Shown here: positions 46,936-56,023 of the stretch, in pieces
Position numbering within the stretch: position 1 is the first letter of the stretch
Layout: each line of letters begins with the position of its first letter
Assembly (NCBI RefSeq): GCF_030811115.1
Contig: NZ_JAUSQK010000001.1
Location: forward strand, 1,302,001-1,366,000
Reading direction: 5' to 3'
From: Olsenella profusa DSM 13989
GTDB lineage: Bacteria > Actinomycetota > Coriobacteriia > Coriobacteriales > Atopobiaceae
Length of the DNA: 64,000 nucleotides
Translations under genes and position numbers: made by a program
The notes under the pieces: generated by a model
Told to the model about the DNA's origin: nothing
The model's input: only the letters and a program-made list of their open reading frames with translations
Databases searched by the model: none

Positions 46936-47925
46936 ATGACCATGGACGTCAACGTCAAGAGGCTCAAGAGGAACGCCTTCCGCCAGTCCAAGGTGCGCGG
47001 CGAGACGGCCAGTCGCGTGCGTGTGCCGGGTGGTCTCGTGAGTGCCAGGAGCATGGCGCGCATCGTGGGGATCGCGGAGGAGTTTGGCAACGGCGAGATC
47101 TTCCTCACCAACCGCCAGGGCGTGGAGATCCCCGGCATCAGGCTGGAGGACATGTCCCAGGTGAATGCACGGCTCAAGGCCATCATCGAGGACACGCGCA
47201 TCAACCAGGAGGACACCGACCACGGCTATCTGGCGAGCGGCACGCGCAACGTCGTGGCGTGTCCCGGCAAGCGCCTGTGCCCCTTTGGCTGCTATGACAC
47301 CACGGCCTTTGCCCGGCGCATGGATCAGGCGATCTTCCCCAACAACCGCCACGTGAAGGTGGCCTTCACGGGCTGTTCCAATGACTGCGCGCACGTGGCG
47401 CTCAATGACTTTGGCATCATCGGCATGACGGAGCCGCAGTACGATCCCACCCGCTGCATCGGCTGCGGCCAGTGCGTGGACTGGTGCCGGCGTCGTTCCG
47501 TGAGCGCGCTCAAGCTGGTGGGTGGCAAGGTCGTGCGCAGCGAGGATCGCTGCATCGGCTGCGGCGTGTGCGTGGTGTACTGCCCCACGCGCGCCTGGAC
47601 CCGTTCCCGGGAGCACTACTTCCGCGTCAAGATCCTCGGGCGCACGGGCAAGCAGAACCCACGCCTGGCCGAGGACTGGCTGCGCTGGGCGGACGAGGAC
47701 TCCATCGTCAGGATCGTGCAGAACACGTATGCCTTCATCGAGGAGCACATCGACCCCCATGCCCCGGAGGGCAAGGAGCACATCGGCTACATCGTGGATC
47801 GCGTGGGCTTCGACGAGTTCGTGAGGTACGCGCTTGACGGCGTGGAGCTGGGCGAGAAGTGCCAGCGTGCGAGCCATGTGTACTGGGGTGGCAAGCGCTA
47901 TGATCGAGACAACGACCTGAGGTAG
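46936..47925 (+). CDS. asrC: Anaerobic sulfite reductase subunit C
   Basis: The siroheme catalytic subunit, reducing sulfite to sulfide. In the 329-residue protein, the siroheme/[4Fe-4S] ligands are the Cys of ACPGKRLCPFGC and TGCSNDCAHVA. Two extra ferredoxin clusters follow as CIGCGQCVDWC and CIGCGVCVVYC. The N-terminal GIRLEDMSQVNARLKAII half is the sulfite reductase ferredoxin-like domain. It starts 13 bases after asrB. With no sulfate-activation genes present, it fits use of exogenous or host-derived sulfite. Confidence 0.95.
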   Translation: MTMDVNVKRLKRNAFRQSKVRGETASRVRVPGGLVSARSMARIVGIAEEFGNGEIFLTNRQGVEIPGIRLEDMSQVNARLKAIIEDTRINQEDTDHGYLASGTRNVVACPGKRLCPFGCYDTTAFARRMDQAIFPNNRHVKVAFTGCSNDCAHVALNDFGIIGMTEPQYDPTRCIGCGQCVDWCRRRSVSALKLVGGKVVRSEDRCIGCGVCVVYCPTRAWTRSREHYFRVKILGRTGKQNPRLAEDWLRWADEDSIVRIVQNTYAFIEEHIDPHAPEGKEHIGYIVDRVGFDEFVRYALDGVELGEKCQRASHVYWGGKRYDRDNDLR

Positions 47926-48414
47926 GGCGCCCGGAATACGAGCGGTTCGACTACGGGGAGCACGTGCGGCAAACGGCGTCTGAGACATAGTGCCAGGTGA
48001 CGCGTTCGTGAACCGGTGCCTGCATGAGGTTACTCTCGATTCCCAATGCCCCTGTCATCTTATGGCACGATTGTTGGTGCGTGCCGTGAGTGGTTCATTA
48101 CGCACGGTGGATGGAGCATTGAGGTGCTCCACGCGACACATGACGACGAGTGACGCTGCGTTTCGTGTCCTGTTGGGGCGCTATATGCCCAGGCCATCAC
48201 GGTTACGAACTAGATACTAACTAACTCTCATATCACTAGATATAGAGGACGTAACTACTTTTTACAATTTTGTAATGAAGATAACATGTGCCTAGGTCAG
48301 ACGCGCAGCATGAGGTTGTGTAGGGTGACATGACGTGGGTACGTGCAAGCGACAGGCGGAACACATCCCCATCGACGTCAGAGCACGCGCGTCGCAAGGA
48401 GAGAGGATGGGTTT
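47926..48414. other. 489-nt AT-rich control region before the catabolic operon
   Basis: No gene seen. The half nearest the operon is unusually AT-rich for this genome. It contains ACTAGATA twice as a direct repeat (48209-48216 and 48235-48242) and TTACAATTTTGTAA (48262-48275), an inverted repeat with TTACA/TGTAA arms. These are good candidates for operator and promoter elements of the operon starting at 48415. Confidence 0.55.
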
Positions 48415-49932
48415 ATGCCAGTCGATCGCAAGAAGTACTGCGTCTACGGAGCGTGGCGCGAGTCAAAGACGAACGAGTACACCCCCGTCACCAACGCGAG
48501 CACCGGTGAAGTCATGGCCGAGGTGCCACGCTGCACCACTGAGGAGGTCGAGGAGGCAATCGCCTCTGCACAGGAGGCCTTTCCCACATGGGCGGAACTC
48601 TCGCTCTCCAGACGTGTGCAGTACATGTTCAAGTGGCGTGACGTCCTTATCGATCACCTCGATGAGCTGACATTGCTGTGCGCCAAGGAACACGGCAAGA
48701 ACCTCAACGAGAGCCGTGGTGATATCCTCAAGGCCATCGAACCCACTGAGCTTGCGTGCTCGCTGCCGCTGGCCATCCAAGGGCGCTGCGCGATGCAGGT
48801 CTCCACGAACTTCGATTGCGAGACCATACGCCAGCCGCTCGGGGTCGTTGCCGGTATCGTACCGTTCAACTTCCCGGCCATGATTCCGTGGGGCTGGATG
48901 GTGCCGCTTGCTATCGCCTGCGGAAATACGGTCGTGCTCAAGGCCGCAACGCCTACCCCGCTCACCGCCATGAGGATCCTCGAGCTCTTCTATGCGGAGG
49001 GGGGCTTCCCCAAGGGCGTCGTCAACCTCGTCACCTGTACGCATCACGAATCCGAGGTACTGCTCACCGATCCACGCGTCAAAGCCGTTACCTTCGTGGG
49101 CACCACGGGCGTGGGCAAGCAGGTCTACGCCACCGCGGCAGCTCATGGCAAGCGCGTGCAGGCACAGTGTGAGGCCAAGAACCACGCTCTCGTCCTGGAG
49201 GACTGCGATCTTGATGCTACGACTAATGCAGTCATCAATTCCGCCTTTGGTTGTGCCGGCGAGAGGTGCATGGCGTTGCCCGTCTGCTGCGTCCAAGAGT
49301 CCATCGCCGATGAGTTTGTGGCAGTTCTCAAGAAGAAGGCCGAGGCGATGGTTGTTGGTTGTGCCTACGACCCCAAGACCAAGCTGGGCCCAGTCACGGA
49401 CAAGAAGTATCGCAGACGCATCAGCGAATGGATCCAGAAGGGCGTTGACGAGGGCGCCGAGCTCGTACTTGATGGTCGTGGTTACAAGGTGGCGGGCCTT
49501 GAGGGCGGCTTCTACCTCGGTCCCACCATCTTTGATCACGTCGAGCCTGGCATGGAGATTGGTGAGCGCGAGATCTTTGGGCCTGTCGTGTGCATCAAGC
49601 GCGTCAGGAGCTATGACGAAGGCATCAGCATCATGAATGCCAACCCCTTTGCCAACGGCTCCTCGATCTTCACGCGCAGCGGCTACTTCGCGCGCCGCTT
49701 CAAGATGGAGACCGATGGCGGCATGGTGGGCATCAATGTCGGTATCCCCGTGCCGACGGCCTACTACCCATTCAGTGGCAACAAGGAGTCGTTCCTTGGT
49801 GATAGCCATGTGCTTGGTCTGGATGGCTACCACTTCTACACGCGTGCCAAGACGGTCACCACCCACTGGTTCGACCAGAGCAGCGCCTCGCGGACACTGG
49901 ACAGCTGGGAGGGCACTGTCGAGCGCGAGTAG
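48415..49932 (+). CDS. mmsA: CoA-acylating (methyl)malonate-semialdehyde dehydrogenase family
   Basis: A 505-residue aldehyde dehydrogenase closest to MmsA/IolA, which oxidise malonate or methylmalonate semialdehyde to acetyl- or propionyl-CoA with NAD. Visible motifs are GVVAGIVPFNFPAMIPWGWMVPLAIACGN, AVTFVGTTGVGKQVYATAAAHGKRVQ, AKNHALVLEDCDLD, the catalytic Cys in FGCAGERCMALPV, and EIFGPVV. The Cys-Met pair is typical of the CoA-acylating group. First gene of a five-gene operon, so it likely handles the semialdehyde made by the downstream aldolase. Confidence 0.85.
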   Translation: MPVDRKKYCVYGAWRESKTNEYTPVTNASTGEVMAEVPRCTTEEVEEAIASAQEAFPTWAELSLSRRVQYMFKWRDVLIDHLDELTLLCAKEHGKNLNESRGDILKAIEPTELACSLPLAIQGRCAMQVSTNFDCETIRQPLGVVAGIVPFNFPAMIPWGWMVPLAIACGNTVVLKAATPTPLTAMRILELFYAEGGFPKGVVNLVTCTHHESEVLLTDPRVKAVTFVGTTGVGKQVYATAAAHGKRVQAQCEAKNHALVLEDCDLDATTNAVINSAFGCAGERCMALPVCCVQESIADEFVAVLKKKAEAMVVGCAYDPKTKLGPVTDKKYRRRISEWIQKGVDEGAELVLDGRGYKVAGLEGGFYLGPTIFDHVEPGMEIGEREIFGPVVCIKRVRSYDEGISIMNANPFANGSSIFTRSGYFARRFKMETDGGMVGINVGIPVPTAYYPFSGNKESFLGDSHVLGLDGYHFYTRAKTVTTHWFDQSSASRTLDSWEGTVERE

Positions 49933-50004
49933 GGGTCGAGCTGGGAGTTCCATACCAAGAGATGCATAGGGGTAGCAAGTCGTTTGATGAGAGGCAGAGA
50001 CACC

Positions 50005-50709
50005 ATGGAGACTGTGGAGCAGTTTGCCAAGCATTTTGACACGGCTTTTCTAAGTCCAGCGCTTACGGAGGATGAGGTCCGCAGACAGGCGAAGATCGCA
50101 CTCGATTATCATGTGGCGACCTTCTATACAAACCCCATCTGGACGCCCGTAGTGGCCGAGATTCTGGGTGGTACCGACGTTCATATCGGTGCGGCCTGCT
50201 CCTTCCCTCATGGCACCACGACACTTGAGATGAAGAAGGCCGAGATGGAGGAGGCTGTGGCTTCCGGTGCCACTTCCGTCGACCTCGTTGCCAACGTAGC
50301 GGCCATCAAGGAGGGTCGGTGGGATTACGTCAAGAGCGAGCTCGAGGCACTGCGTACGACCGCAGGTGACAACTGGGCCAAATACATCATCGAGACCTGC
50401 TTCCTCAATGATGCGCAGCTGGCCAAGACCGTTCGGCTGTGCAGTGAGGCGGGTATCGACTTTGCCAAGAGTGGCACGAACGTCCAAGGCAAGTCACAGG
50501 ACCATAAGATTCGCGTGATGCTTGACAACGTCTCTGGGAGCACCAAGGTCAAGTGCTCGGCCCTTCCGGACAGCTTCATGATGTCCGCGATTCTCTGGAT
50601 GATTCACGAGGGCGTCCAGCTGTTCGGGACCATGTATGCAACGGAGCGCATCGAAGAGTACCGCGACTATCTTGCGTGGTCCAAGCGCAATGGCATCAAG
50701 GAGTGGTAG
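50005..50709 (+). CDS. DeoC-like Schiff-base aldolase
   Basis: A 234-residue aldolase of the deoxyribose-phosphate aldolase superfamily. CSFPHGTTTLEMKKAEMEEAVASGATSVDLVANVAAIKEGRWDYV is the family core. The Schiff-base Lys is in IDFAKSGTNVQG and the second active-site Lys in STKVKCSALPD. These segments differ from standard DeoC (KTSTG and the phosphate-binding GG loop), so the substrate is probably not deoxyribose 5-phosphate. It lies between the semialdehyde dehydrogenase and cupin genes. Confidence 0.8.
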   Translation: METVEQFAKHFDTAFLSPALTEDEVRRQAKIALDYHVATFYTNPIWTPVVAEILGGTDVHIGAACSFPHGTTTLEMKKAEMEEAVASGATSVDLVANVAAIKEGRWDYVKSELEALRTTAGDNWAKYIIETCFLNDAQLAKTVRLCSEAGIDFAKSGTNVQGKSQDHKIRVMLDNVSGSTKVKCSALPDSFMMSAILWMIHEGVQLFGTMYATERIEEYRDYLAWSKRNGIKEW

Positions 50710-50849
50710 CTCGGCCTCGCCAAGGTTGAGGTGAGCGCAGGGGGTTCCGACGGCGCCTGTCCATAGCGTCAAAACACCAATCTGATGTGCGTGACCAAGA
50801 GGAGGTCAGAGGGACCTCTAGGGTGGTTGTGCGAGAAAGGAGTCATGTC

Positions 50850-51203
50850 ATGATCAAGAGGACGTTGGAGGAGCTGACCACCTATGAGGCTCCGGGACAC
50901 TTTGGGTGCTGTGCCATGCGTGTCCATGGCAAGGACGAGACCGGTGCCACGAAGTTCTGGATTGGCCGCTCCACCTTTCTACCTGGTGGCGGAGCCGAGT
51001 ACCAGTACGAGGACAATCCGCTTGAGAAGGTCTACTACGTGCTCGAGGGTGAGATTACCGTCATTGACAAGCAAGGCAAGGTTTACGCGATGCACAAGGA
51101 CGAGGCCATCTGCTTTCCACCCAATGAGGGTCGCAAGCTTGAGAACCGGTCGAATCGTCCAGCCATCATGCTGGTGATCATCAACTATCCCGATGCTCAG
51201 TAG
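50850..51203 (+). CDS. Cupin-fold protein with altered metal site
   Basis: A 117-residue single-domain cupin. The first motif reads PGGGAEYQYEDNPLEKVYYVLEGEITV, where metal cupins have HxH; Tyr-Gln-Tyr replaces both His, while the Glu position is kept. The second motif is ICFPPNEGRKLENRSNRPAIMLVIINYP. A sugar isomerase or binding role is possible. The start follows AAGGAG. Third gene of the catabolic operon. Confidence 0.78.
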   Translation: MIKRTLEELTTYEAPGHFGCCAMRVHGKDETGATKFWIGRSTFLPGGGAEYQYEDNPLEKVYYVLEGEITVIDKQGKVYAMHKDEAICFPPNEGRKLENRSNRPAIMLVIINYPDAQ

Positions 51204-51233
51204 TCTTACACGTCCAGGAGGGAGGAGCATAAG

Positions 51234-52043
51234 ATGTCCGATACCAAGAAGATCGATGTGAGCCGCGACTTCGTTGACGGCCTCTTTGACATCAAGGGCA
51301 AAGTTGCGATTGTGACGGGTGCCACGGGGGCGCTCGGTGGAGCCATTGCCGTCGCATATGGCATGAAGGACGCCAAGGTGGTGCTTACCGCGCGTAACGA
51401 GGAACGACTTGCCGCGGTCGAGCAACAGGTGAAGTATGAGGGAGGAGACTGCATCGTCGTTCCCGCCGATCCTTCTGATCCCGTGGCGTTCGCCAAGGTG
51501 ATCGCTGCTGCCAAGAAGGCATACGGGGGGATTGACATCCTTGCCGTGGCGCACGGTTACAACCATCCGCAGAACATCCTCGAACAGAGTGTCGAGGACT
51601 GGTCCTACATCATGGATGCCGACCTCAAGAGCGTCTACATCGTCTGCAAGCAGGTCGCTGAGGAGATGGCAAAGGCTGGCAAGGGTGGAAAGATAGTCGT
51701 TGTCTCTTCCGCGCGCTCCAAGATGGGCATGGCGGGGTATACCGGATACTGCGCATCGAAGGGCGCAGCCGACCTGATGGTCCAGTCAATGGCCTGCGAC
51801 CTCTCGTCCAAGTATGGCATCAACGTCAACTCCATCAACCCGACGGTCTTCCGCTCTGACCTTACCGAGTGGATGTTCGACCCTGAGTCAGCCGTGTACA
51901 AGAACTTTCTCAAGCGCCTGCCGATCGGTCGTCTCGGTGAGCCCTACGACTTCGTGGGCATGGCCATCTTCCTCGCCTCACCCGCATCGGACTTCCTCAC
52001 GGGCGGGAATTATGACGCCACTGGTGGCTATTGGGCCTGCTAG
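51234..52043 (+). CDS. Short-chain dehydrogenase/reductase
   Basis: A 269-residue classical SDR, similar in type to gluconate 5-dehydrogenase. The NAD(P) loop is [15 protein letters not shown], the catalytic Ser is in [12 protein letters not shown], and the YxxxK pair is in [12 protein letters not shown]. The end [15 protein letters not shown] matches the family C-terminus. It probably oxidises a sugar or polyol hydroxyl. The start follows GGAGGGAGGAG. Fourth gene of the operon. Confidence 0.88.
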   Translation: MSDTKKIDVSRDFVDGLFDIKGKVAIVTGATGALGGAIAVAYGMKDAKVVLTARNEERLAAVEQQVKYEGGDCIVVPADPSDPVAFAKVIAAAKKAYGGIDILAVAHGYNHPQNILEQSVEDWSYIMDADLKSVYIVCKQVAEEMAKAGKGGKIVVVSSARSKMGMAGYTGYCASKGAADLMVQSMACDLSSKYGINVNSINPTVFRSDLTEWMFDPESAVYKNFLKRLPIGRLGEPYDFVGMAIFLASPASDFLTGGNYDATGGYWAC

Positions 52044-52132
52044 CCAGTGATTCTGAGGGATGGTGCGCATCTTGCACCCGCCTGTCTTTGTTCACAGGGG
52101 ATACGATTCCCCACAAGACCAAGGAGCTTCCT

Positions 52133-53146
52133 ATGGGCAAGAAGGTATTCATTGAGCTGTCGCATCCGTTCAGTGCCGAGATTCCGCGTTGGCCCTACTT
52201 TGACAAGCCCGTCATCGACAACCAGCACACGATGGCCAAGGGCGGTGTCCTTACCCAGTCCATCACGTGCACCATGCACACGGGTACCCACTGTGATGCA
52301 CCCCGGCATGTCATGGAGTACGAGTTCGATGGAAAACGCGCTCGCTACATCGATGAGATGCCAATCGATGCCTATACGGGGGAGGCTGTCTGCCTACCCA
52401 TCGACATCGAGCCATGGGGTCTCATAACAGGCGAGCATCTCGATGCCGCATGCAAGAGGATCGGCATGGATCCCAAGGACCTTGAGGGTATGGTGGTCTG
52501 CCTCAACACGGGCATGCACCGACTCTTTGATGATTCCAAGGCCTATTACCACTATTCCATTGGCACGGGCATCGAGGCGGGCAAGTGGTTCGTGGCACAC
52601 AAGGTAAAGTGCGTTGCCATGGACTCGCAGGCTCTCGACCACCCGCTGCACACCGCCATGGGCAACAACGGGATGACGCGCATGAACCTGCTGGGTGCCA
52701 CGGGCAAGCCGATCACCGAGGAATACAAGGAACTCTTCGGTGAGGAAGCCTATGCGGAGTTTGACAAGTTCGAGTATATCCGTATCCATGGACAGGCTGC
52801 CTATGACGAGAAGTTTGGTGACCTTGAGCATATAGGCTGCTGGGGCACATGGGAGCCTTGCCATAAGGAGATGCTCGGGCATGGCATCGTAGGTGTTGAG
52901 AACTTGGGTGGTGACCTGGATAAGGTGAATGGCAAGCGCTTCCGCTTCTATTGCTTCCCGCTACGTTGGCACCTGGGTGACGGCTCCATGGCCCGCTGCG
53001 TCGCCGAGATCGACGAAGATGACTTGGTCCCCAATGTTCCCGACCGCACATACAAGTATGGTGGCACAGGCTATGGTGATGCCGAGGGGCATGGTGCAAG
53101 CTGTCTCGAGTACATGCAGCGGCTCTTTGAGCGCAGCAAGAAGTAA
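52133..53146 (+). CDS. Cyclase family metal-dependent hydrolase
   Basis: A 337-residue protein of the cyclase/kynurenine formamidase superfamily, whose members hydrolyse amides or lactones. The metal motif HTGTHCDAPRH (HxGTHxDxPxH) follows IELSHPFSAEIPRWPYF, and AMDSQALDHPLHTAMGNNGMTR and GIVGVENLGGDLD are also conserved. It is longer than typical formamidases (about 210-260 residues), with an extended C-terminal half. The start follows AAGGAG. Last gene of the operon; a lactone-opening role would fit the SDR beside it. Confidence 0.85.
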   Translation: MGKKVFIELSHPFSAEIPRWPYFDKPVIDNQHTMAKGGVLTQSITCTMHTGTHCDAPRHVMEYEFDGKRARYIDEMPIDAYTGEAVCLPIDIEPWGLITGEHLDAACKRIGMDPKDLEGMVVCLNTGMHRLFDDSKAYYHYSIGTGIEAGKWFVAHKVKCVAMDSQALDHPLHTAMGNNGMTRMNLLGATGKPITEEYKELFGEEAYAEFDKFEYIRIHGQAAYDEKFGDLEHIGCWGTWEPCHKEMLGHGIVGVENLGGDLDKVNGKRFRFYCFPLRWHLGDGSMARCVAEIDEDDLVPNVPDRTYKYGGTGYGDAEGHGASCLEYMQRLFERSKK

Positions 53147-53203
53147 GAGGATGCCGCGTGTCGCAGGTTCGTGCTGGGCAGCTTGCCCGTGAACGCGACT
53201 CTG

Positions 53204-53235
53204 GGGGTTCGGCCATGTGCCTGTGACCGAACCCC
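53204..53235 (+). terminator. Hairpin ending the catabolic operon
   Basis: GGGGTTCGG (53204-53212) and CCGAACCCC (53227-53235) form a perfect 9-bp stem with a 14-base loop, about 60 bases after the cyclase stop. Confidence 0.55.
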
Positions 53236-53280
53236 ATTGGTATCTCCAGGTTTTCGCCAGTCCGTGGTAGACATATAAAT

Positions 53281-53290
53281 TATACGTATA
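53281..53290. promoter_or_regulatory. Palindrome before the HxlR gene
   Basis: TATACGTATA, a perfect 10-bp palindrome in an AT-rich patch, lies 26 bases upstream of the hxlR start and is a candidate autoregulatory operator. Confidence 0.4.
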
Positions 53291-53316
53291 GCTCTCAACT
53301 GGAGGAGTGCGGGGCT

Positions 53317-53781
53317 ATGGGAGCGGTGAGGATTGGTAAGAGTCATAAAAACAGTACGAATCCCTATCAATATGCTCTGTTGTTCATGGGTGGAAAGTGG
53401 AAGATGACACTCATCCACGAGCTGGGATTCGAAGGGTCGCTGCGCTACAACAGCACTTGCAAGGCATTGGGTATTTCGAAGAAGATGTTCTCGAGCGTCA
53501 TGGCTGACCTCATCAAGCTTGGCATAGCGCGGCGCTGCGTCGACGCCTCCCATACGCCACCTCGTGTGACCTATGGGCTGACTGCCACAGGTCGCTCACT
53601 CCTGCCCGTGTTGGATGACATCTATGTCTGGAGTGTCAGGACGATGGCGAAACGCGGCGTGGCCCTCGACCCCGACGCTCTCGTCGTGCATAACGACGCG
53701 CGCTATGTTAACAGGCTTTCGGACATTATCGATTCGGATGCCTATCGGCGGCCGTCTATACGAGGTGACCATCATGTGTGA
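53317..53781 (+). CDS. HxlR family winged-helix regulator
   Basis: A 154-residue DNA-binding protein of the HxlR type. The fold is seen as FMGGKWKMTLIHELGFEGSLRYNSTCKALGISKKMFSSVMADLIKLGIARR followed by the wing PPRVTYGLTATGRSLLPVLDDIYVW. It extends about 40 residues past the usual end. The start follows GGAGGAG. Position suggests control of the upstream catabolic operon or of the downstream membrane and flavoprotein genes. It overlaps the next gene by 8 bases. Confidence 0.85.
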   Translation: MGAVRIGKSHKNSTNPYQYALLFMGGKWKMTLIHELGFEGSLRYNSTCKALGISKKMFSSVMADLIKLGIARRCVDASHTPPRVTYGLTATGRSLLPVLDDIYVWSVRTMAKRGVALDPDALVVHNDARYVNRLSDIIDSDAYRRPSIRGDHHV

Positions 53782-54208
53782 TTGGAACCGGTCTGTCATC
53801 ATATCCGATGTCATCCTGGCCATCGTGATCAATACGTCTGCAACGCTGTGTGCCGGTGATCCCATCAGCCTCTCCACCTGGTATCCCATGACCTGTGCAG
53901 CACTGGGCACGAACATCGTGCTTCAATTGGCACTCCCCGTGCATGGGTGGGCACAGGCACTCTCCGGATGGGCACGACAACGGCCATGGTATCCCCTAGT
54001 TGAGGTATTCTTCGAGAACCTCATCTTTGTGACCTGCATATCGATGACAATGGCTCTGATTCAGATGGACGCTCGTGGGGGTGACTTTCTGTCTCTCTGG
54101 CTGGCAACGTATTTCGTACTCGTCCTCATTGGATATGGCACATCACTGGTACTCTGGAGAGCGTTCTCTGGGAACCACGCGATGGAGGGCATGGAAGGGC
54201 GGTCGTGA
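53774..54208 (+). CDS. Small four-helix membrane protein, unknown function
   Basis: A 144-residue protein with four hydrophobic segments: IISDVILAIVINTSATLCA, MTCAALGTNIVLQLALPV, VFFENLIFVTCISMTMALI and LATYFVLVLIGYGTSLVLW. It is translationally coupled to the HxlR gene (8-base overlap, ribosome site GAGGTGA). It resembles small DUF2798-type proteins in size and layout, but I cannot confirm the family. Confidence 0.65.
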   Translation: MCDWNRSVIISDVILAIVINTSATLCAGDPISLSTWYPMTCAALGTNIVLQLALPVHGWAQALSGWARQRPWYPLVEVFFENLIFVTCISMTMALIQMDARGGDFLSLWLATYFVLVLIGYGTSLVLWRAFSGNHAMEGMEGRS

Positions 54209-54268
54209 TATATCATACGGACGATCTGACTGAGACTCGGACGAGTGATGCACCGATGGGGAGGTCCC

Positions 54269-54757
54269 ATGTTCCGTCCCATGCGTAGATTCAGGCAGGA
54301 GCTTCCTCGCGAGGAGTGCGACGAGGTGCTCCTGGATGGCATGCGTGGCGTCATGGCCTTTCTGGGTGATGACGACTATCCCTATGCCGTGCCACTCGAC
54401 TACCTGTACAAGCCTTCCGAGCGGCGCATCTACTTCCATGGCGCCCGCGGGGGCCACAAGGTGGACGCCCTGCGCGCCCACGAGAAGGCCAGCTTCTGCG
54501 TCATGAGCGAGGGCACGGCGACGAAAGGCAGGTTCGGACTCGACATGAGGAGCGTCATCTGCTTCGGTCGCCTGCATGAGGTGGAACCGGGCGCAGCCAC
54601 CATCGAAGCCGTGCGCGAGCTGGGCCTGCGCTATGTCCGGAGGGTCTATCCCAATGTGGCCGCCGTCGACGAGGAGCTGCGCCAGGCAGGCGGGCGAGTG
54701 CTCTGCTATTACCTTGACATCGAGCACATGACGGGCAAGCTCGTCAACGAGTCGTAG
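54269..54757 (+). CDS. NimA-like flavin nucleotide-binding protein
   Basis: A 162-residue split-barrel flavoprotein of the pyridoxamine-phosphate-oxidase/NimA family. Markers are MRRFRQELPREECDEVL, GDDDYPYAVPLDYLY, RIYFHGARGGHKVDALRAHEKASFCV and GLRYVRRVYP. Family members reduce nitroimidazoles or related xenobiotics with FMN, but many have no known substrate. The start at 54269 follows GGGGAGG. Possibly co-transcribed with the two genes upstream. Confidence 0.83.
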   Translation: MFRPMRRFRQELPREECDEVLLDGMRGVMAFLGDDDYPYAVPLDYLYKPSERRIYFHGARGGHKVDALRAHEKASFCVMSEGTATKGRFGLDMRSVICFGRLHEVEPGAATIEAVRELGLRYVRRVYPNVAAVDEELRQAGGRVLCYYLDIEHMTGKLVNES

Positions 54758-54934
54758 GGCGTTCGTGCGCATAGACCTGGAATGAAGTCTCGTACGCTGA
54801 CGGCCTTGAGGCATACCGGTGGGCTGCCCTTCCGCACGGCACCTGTTTTGGGCTGCATGCTGCCGTACTGGTACCATAGGTGGTCGTAGGTGCGAACAAG
54901 TGCCTCATGCACAGGCCTCGAGAGAAAGGGCGTT

Positions 54935-55603
54935 ATGGGAAGCATGAAGAAGTACGTTGCCGAGTTCATTGGAACGTGTGTCCTGGTGACCTTTGGCTGC
55001 GGTACCGCCGCCGCACTTGGCTGCAATGGTGCGGAGCCCAATGGCGCCTATCTTGCGACGGCACTGGCATTCGGCCTGTCCGTCGTGGCCATGGCCTACT
55101 CCATTGGTAACGTCTCGGGCTGCCACGTCAACCCTGCCGTCTCGCTGGGCGTGTGGATGCGTGGCAACATGGACACGGCGAAGTTCGTCGGTTACCTGGT
55201 CTCGCAGTTCCTTGGTGGCCTTCTCGGTGCCGCCTTCGTGGGCCTCTTTGCCGGGTTTGGCAGCAGCATGGGCACCAATGCCCTCTACCAGGGTAACGTT
55301 GGCCTTTCGCTGCTCATCGAGATCATTTTGACCTTTGTGTTCGTGCTCGTGGTGCTTGGCGTCACCGACAAGGTGGAAAACGGGGCGGTCGCCGGTCTCG
55401 TGATAGGCCTGTCGCTGACCTTCGTGCACATCCTGGGCATCCACTTTACGGGTACGTCCGTTAACCCCGCCCGCAGTCTTGGCCCCGCGCTCCTCAAGGG
55501 CGGCGAGGCACTCGGGTGCGCCTGGGTCTTCATTGTGGCTCCGCTCATTGGCGGTGCGTTGGCGGCCGCGGTGTACAACTACCTGGCTCCCAAGAATCAC
55601 TAG
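54935..55603 (+). CDS. MIP family aquaporin
   Basis: A 222-residue channel with six helices and the two NPA half-helices, CHVNPAVSLG and TSVNPARSLGPAL. The residue after the second NPA box and the C-terminal WVFIVAPLIGGALAAAVYN match AqpZ-type water channels better than GlpF, and it is shorter than GlpF. The ATG at 54935 is 4 bases after AAAGGG; an ATG at 54944 is a possible alternative. It is followed by a strong terminator. Confidence 0.88.
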   Translation: MGSMKKYVAEFIGTCVLVTFGCGTAAALGCNGAEPNGAYLATALAFGLSVVAMAYSIGNVSGCHVNPAVSLGVWMRGNMDTAKFVGYLVSQFLGGLLGAAFVGLFAGFGSSMGTNALYQGNVGLSLLIEIILTFVFVLVVLGVTDKVENGAVAGLVIGLSLTFVHILGIHFTGTSVNPARSLGPALLKGGEALGCAWVFIVAPLIGGALAAAVYNYLAPKNH

Positions 55604-55654
55604 GTCTCCCGTTCTCAGAGTCCGATGGTGTCCTGAGGGGCATCCGGTCGCACA

Positions 55655-55686
55655 GCCGCCCCAAGCTTGGCGTTGGGGCGGCTTTT
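55655..55686 (+). terminator. Intrinsic terminator after aquaporin
   Basis: GCCGCCCCAA (55655-55664) and TTGGGGCGGC (55673-55682) form a perfect 10-bp stem followed directly by TTTTGTT. Confidence 0.88.
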
Positions 55687-55750
55687 GTTGACGAGCCCTG
55701 TCACCGGGCCGAGGCATGTGTCAGTTTTTTGGTGGTATGGGGCGACGCAC

Positions 55751-55807
55751 TGTACATCTGATGACAGCACAAGCGCACTTTCGCGCTCATACCGCCATCA
55801 GATGTAC
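55751..55807. repeat. Hairpin element left of the nuclease-like gene
   Basis: GTACATCTGATG (55752-55763) and CATCAGATGTAC (55796-55807) are perfect 12-bp arms. Read on the minus strand, the centre carries GCGAAAGTGCGC, a 12-mer also present in the element at 57135-57200. The outermost 16 bases, TGTACATCTGATGACA (55751-55766), are the exact reverse complement of the outer end of the right-hand element. Confidence 0.75.
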
Positions 55808-56023
55808 GATTCATAAGATGGTTGGCCACGGGAACCTCAGATTCTCCATCTGCCACTGCAGGGGCGCATAGCTGACCCCACTATGTGAGCTTGTGCGTTT
55901 GAGCAGATAAACAGCTGTGTCTGTGTCCACGTTCTGCCCATATTGATAGATTTCTGCCAGTTTGCTGCACGTAAGGCATAGAAAATCCGTCCACCAGGGC
56001 CCAAGGACTCCCATCATGGGGGC

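Noticed and set aside
47990-48060. A tRNA-like stretch containing GGTTACTCTCGATTCCC
   Set aside because: The T-loop consensus is not met and no acceptor or anticodon stem pairs around it.
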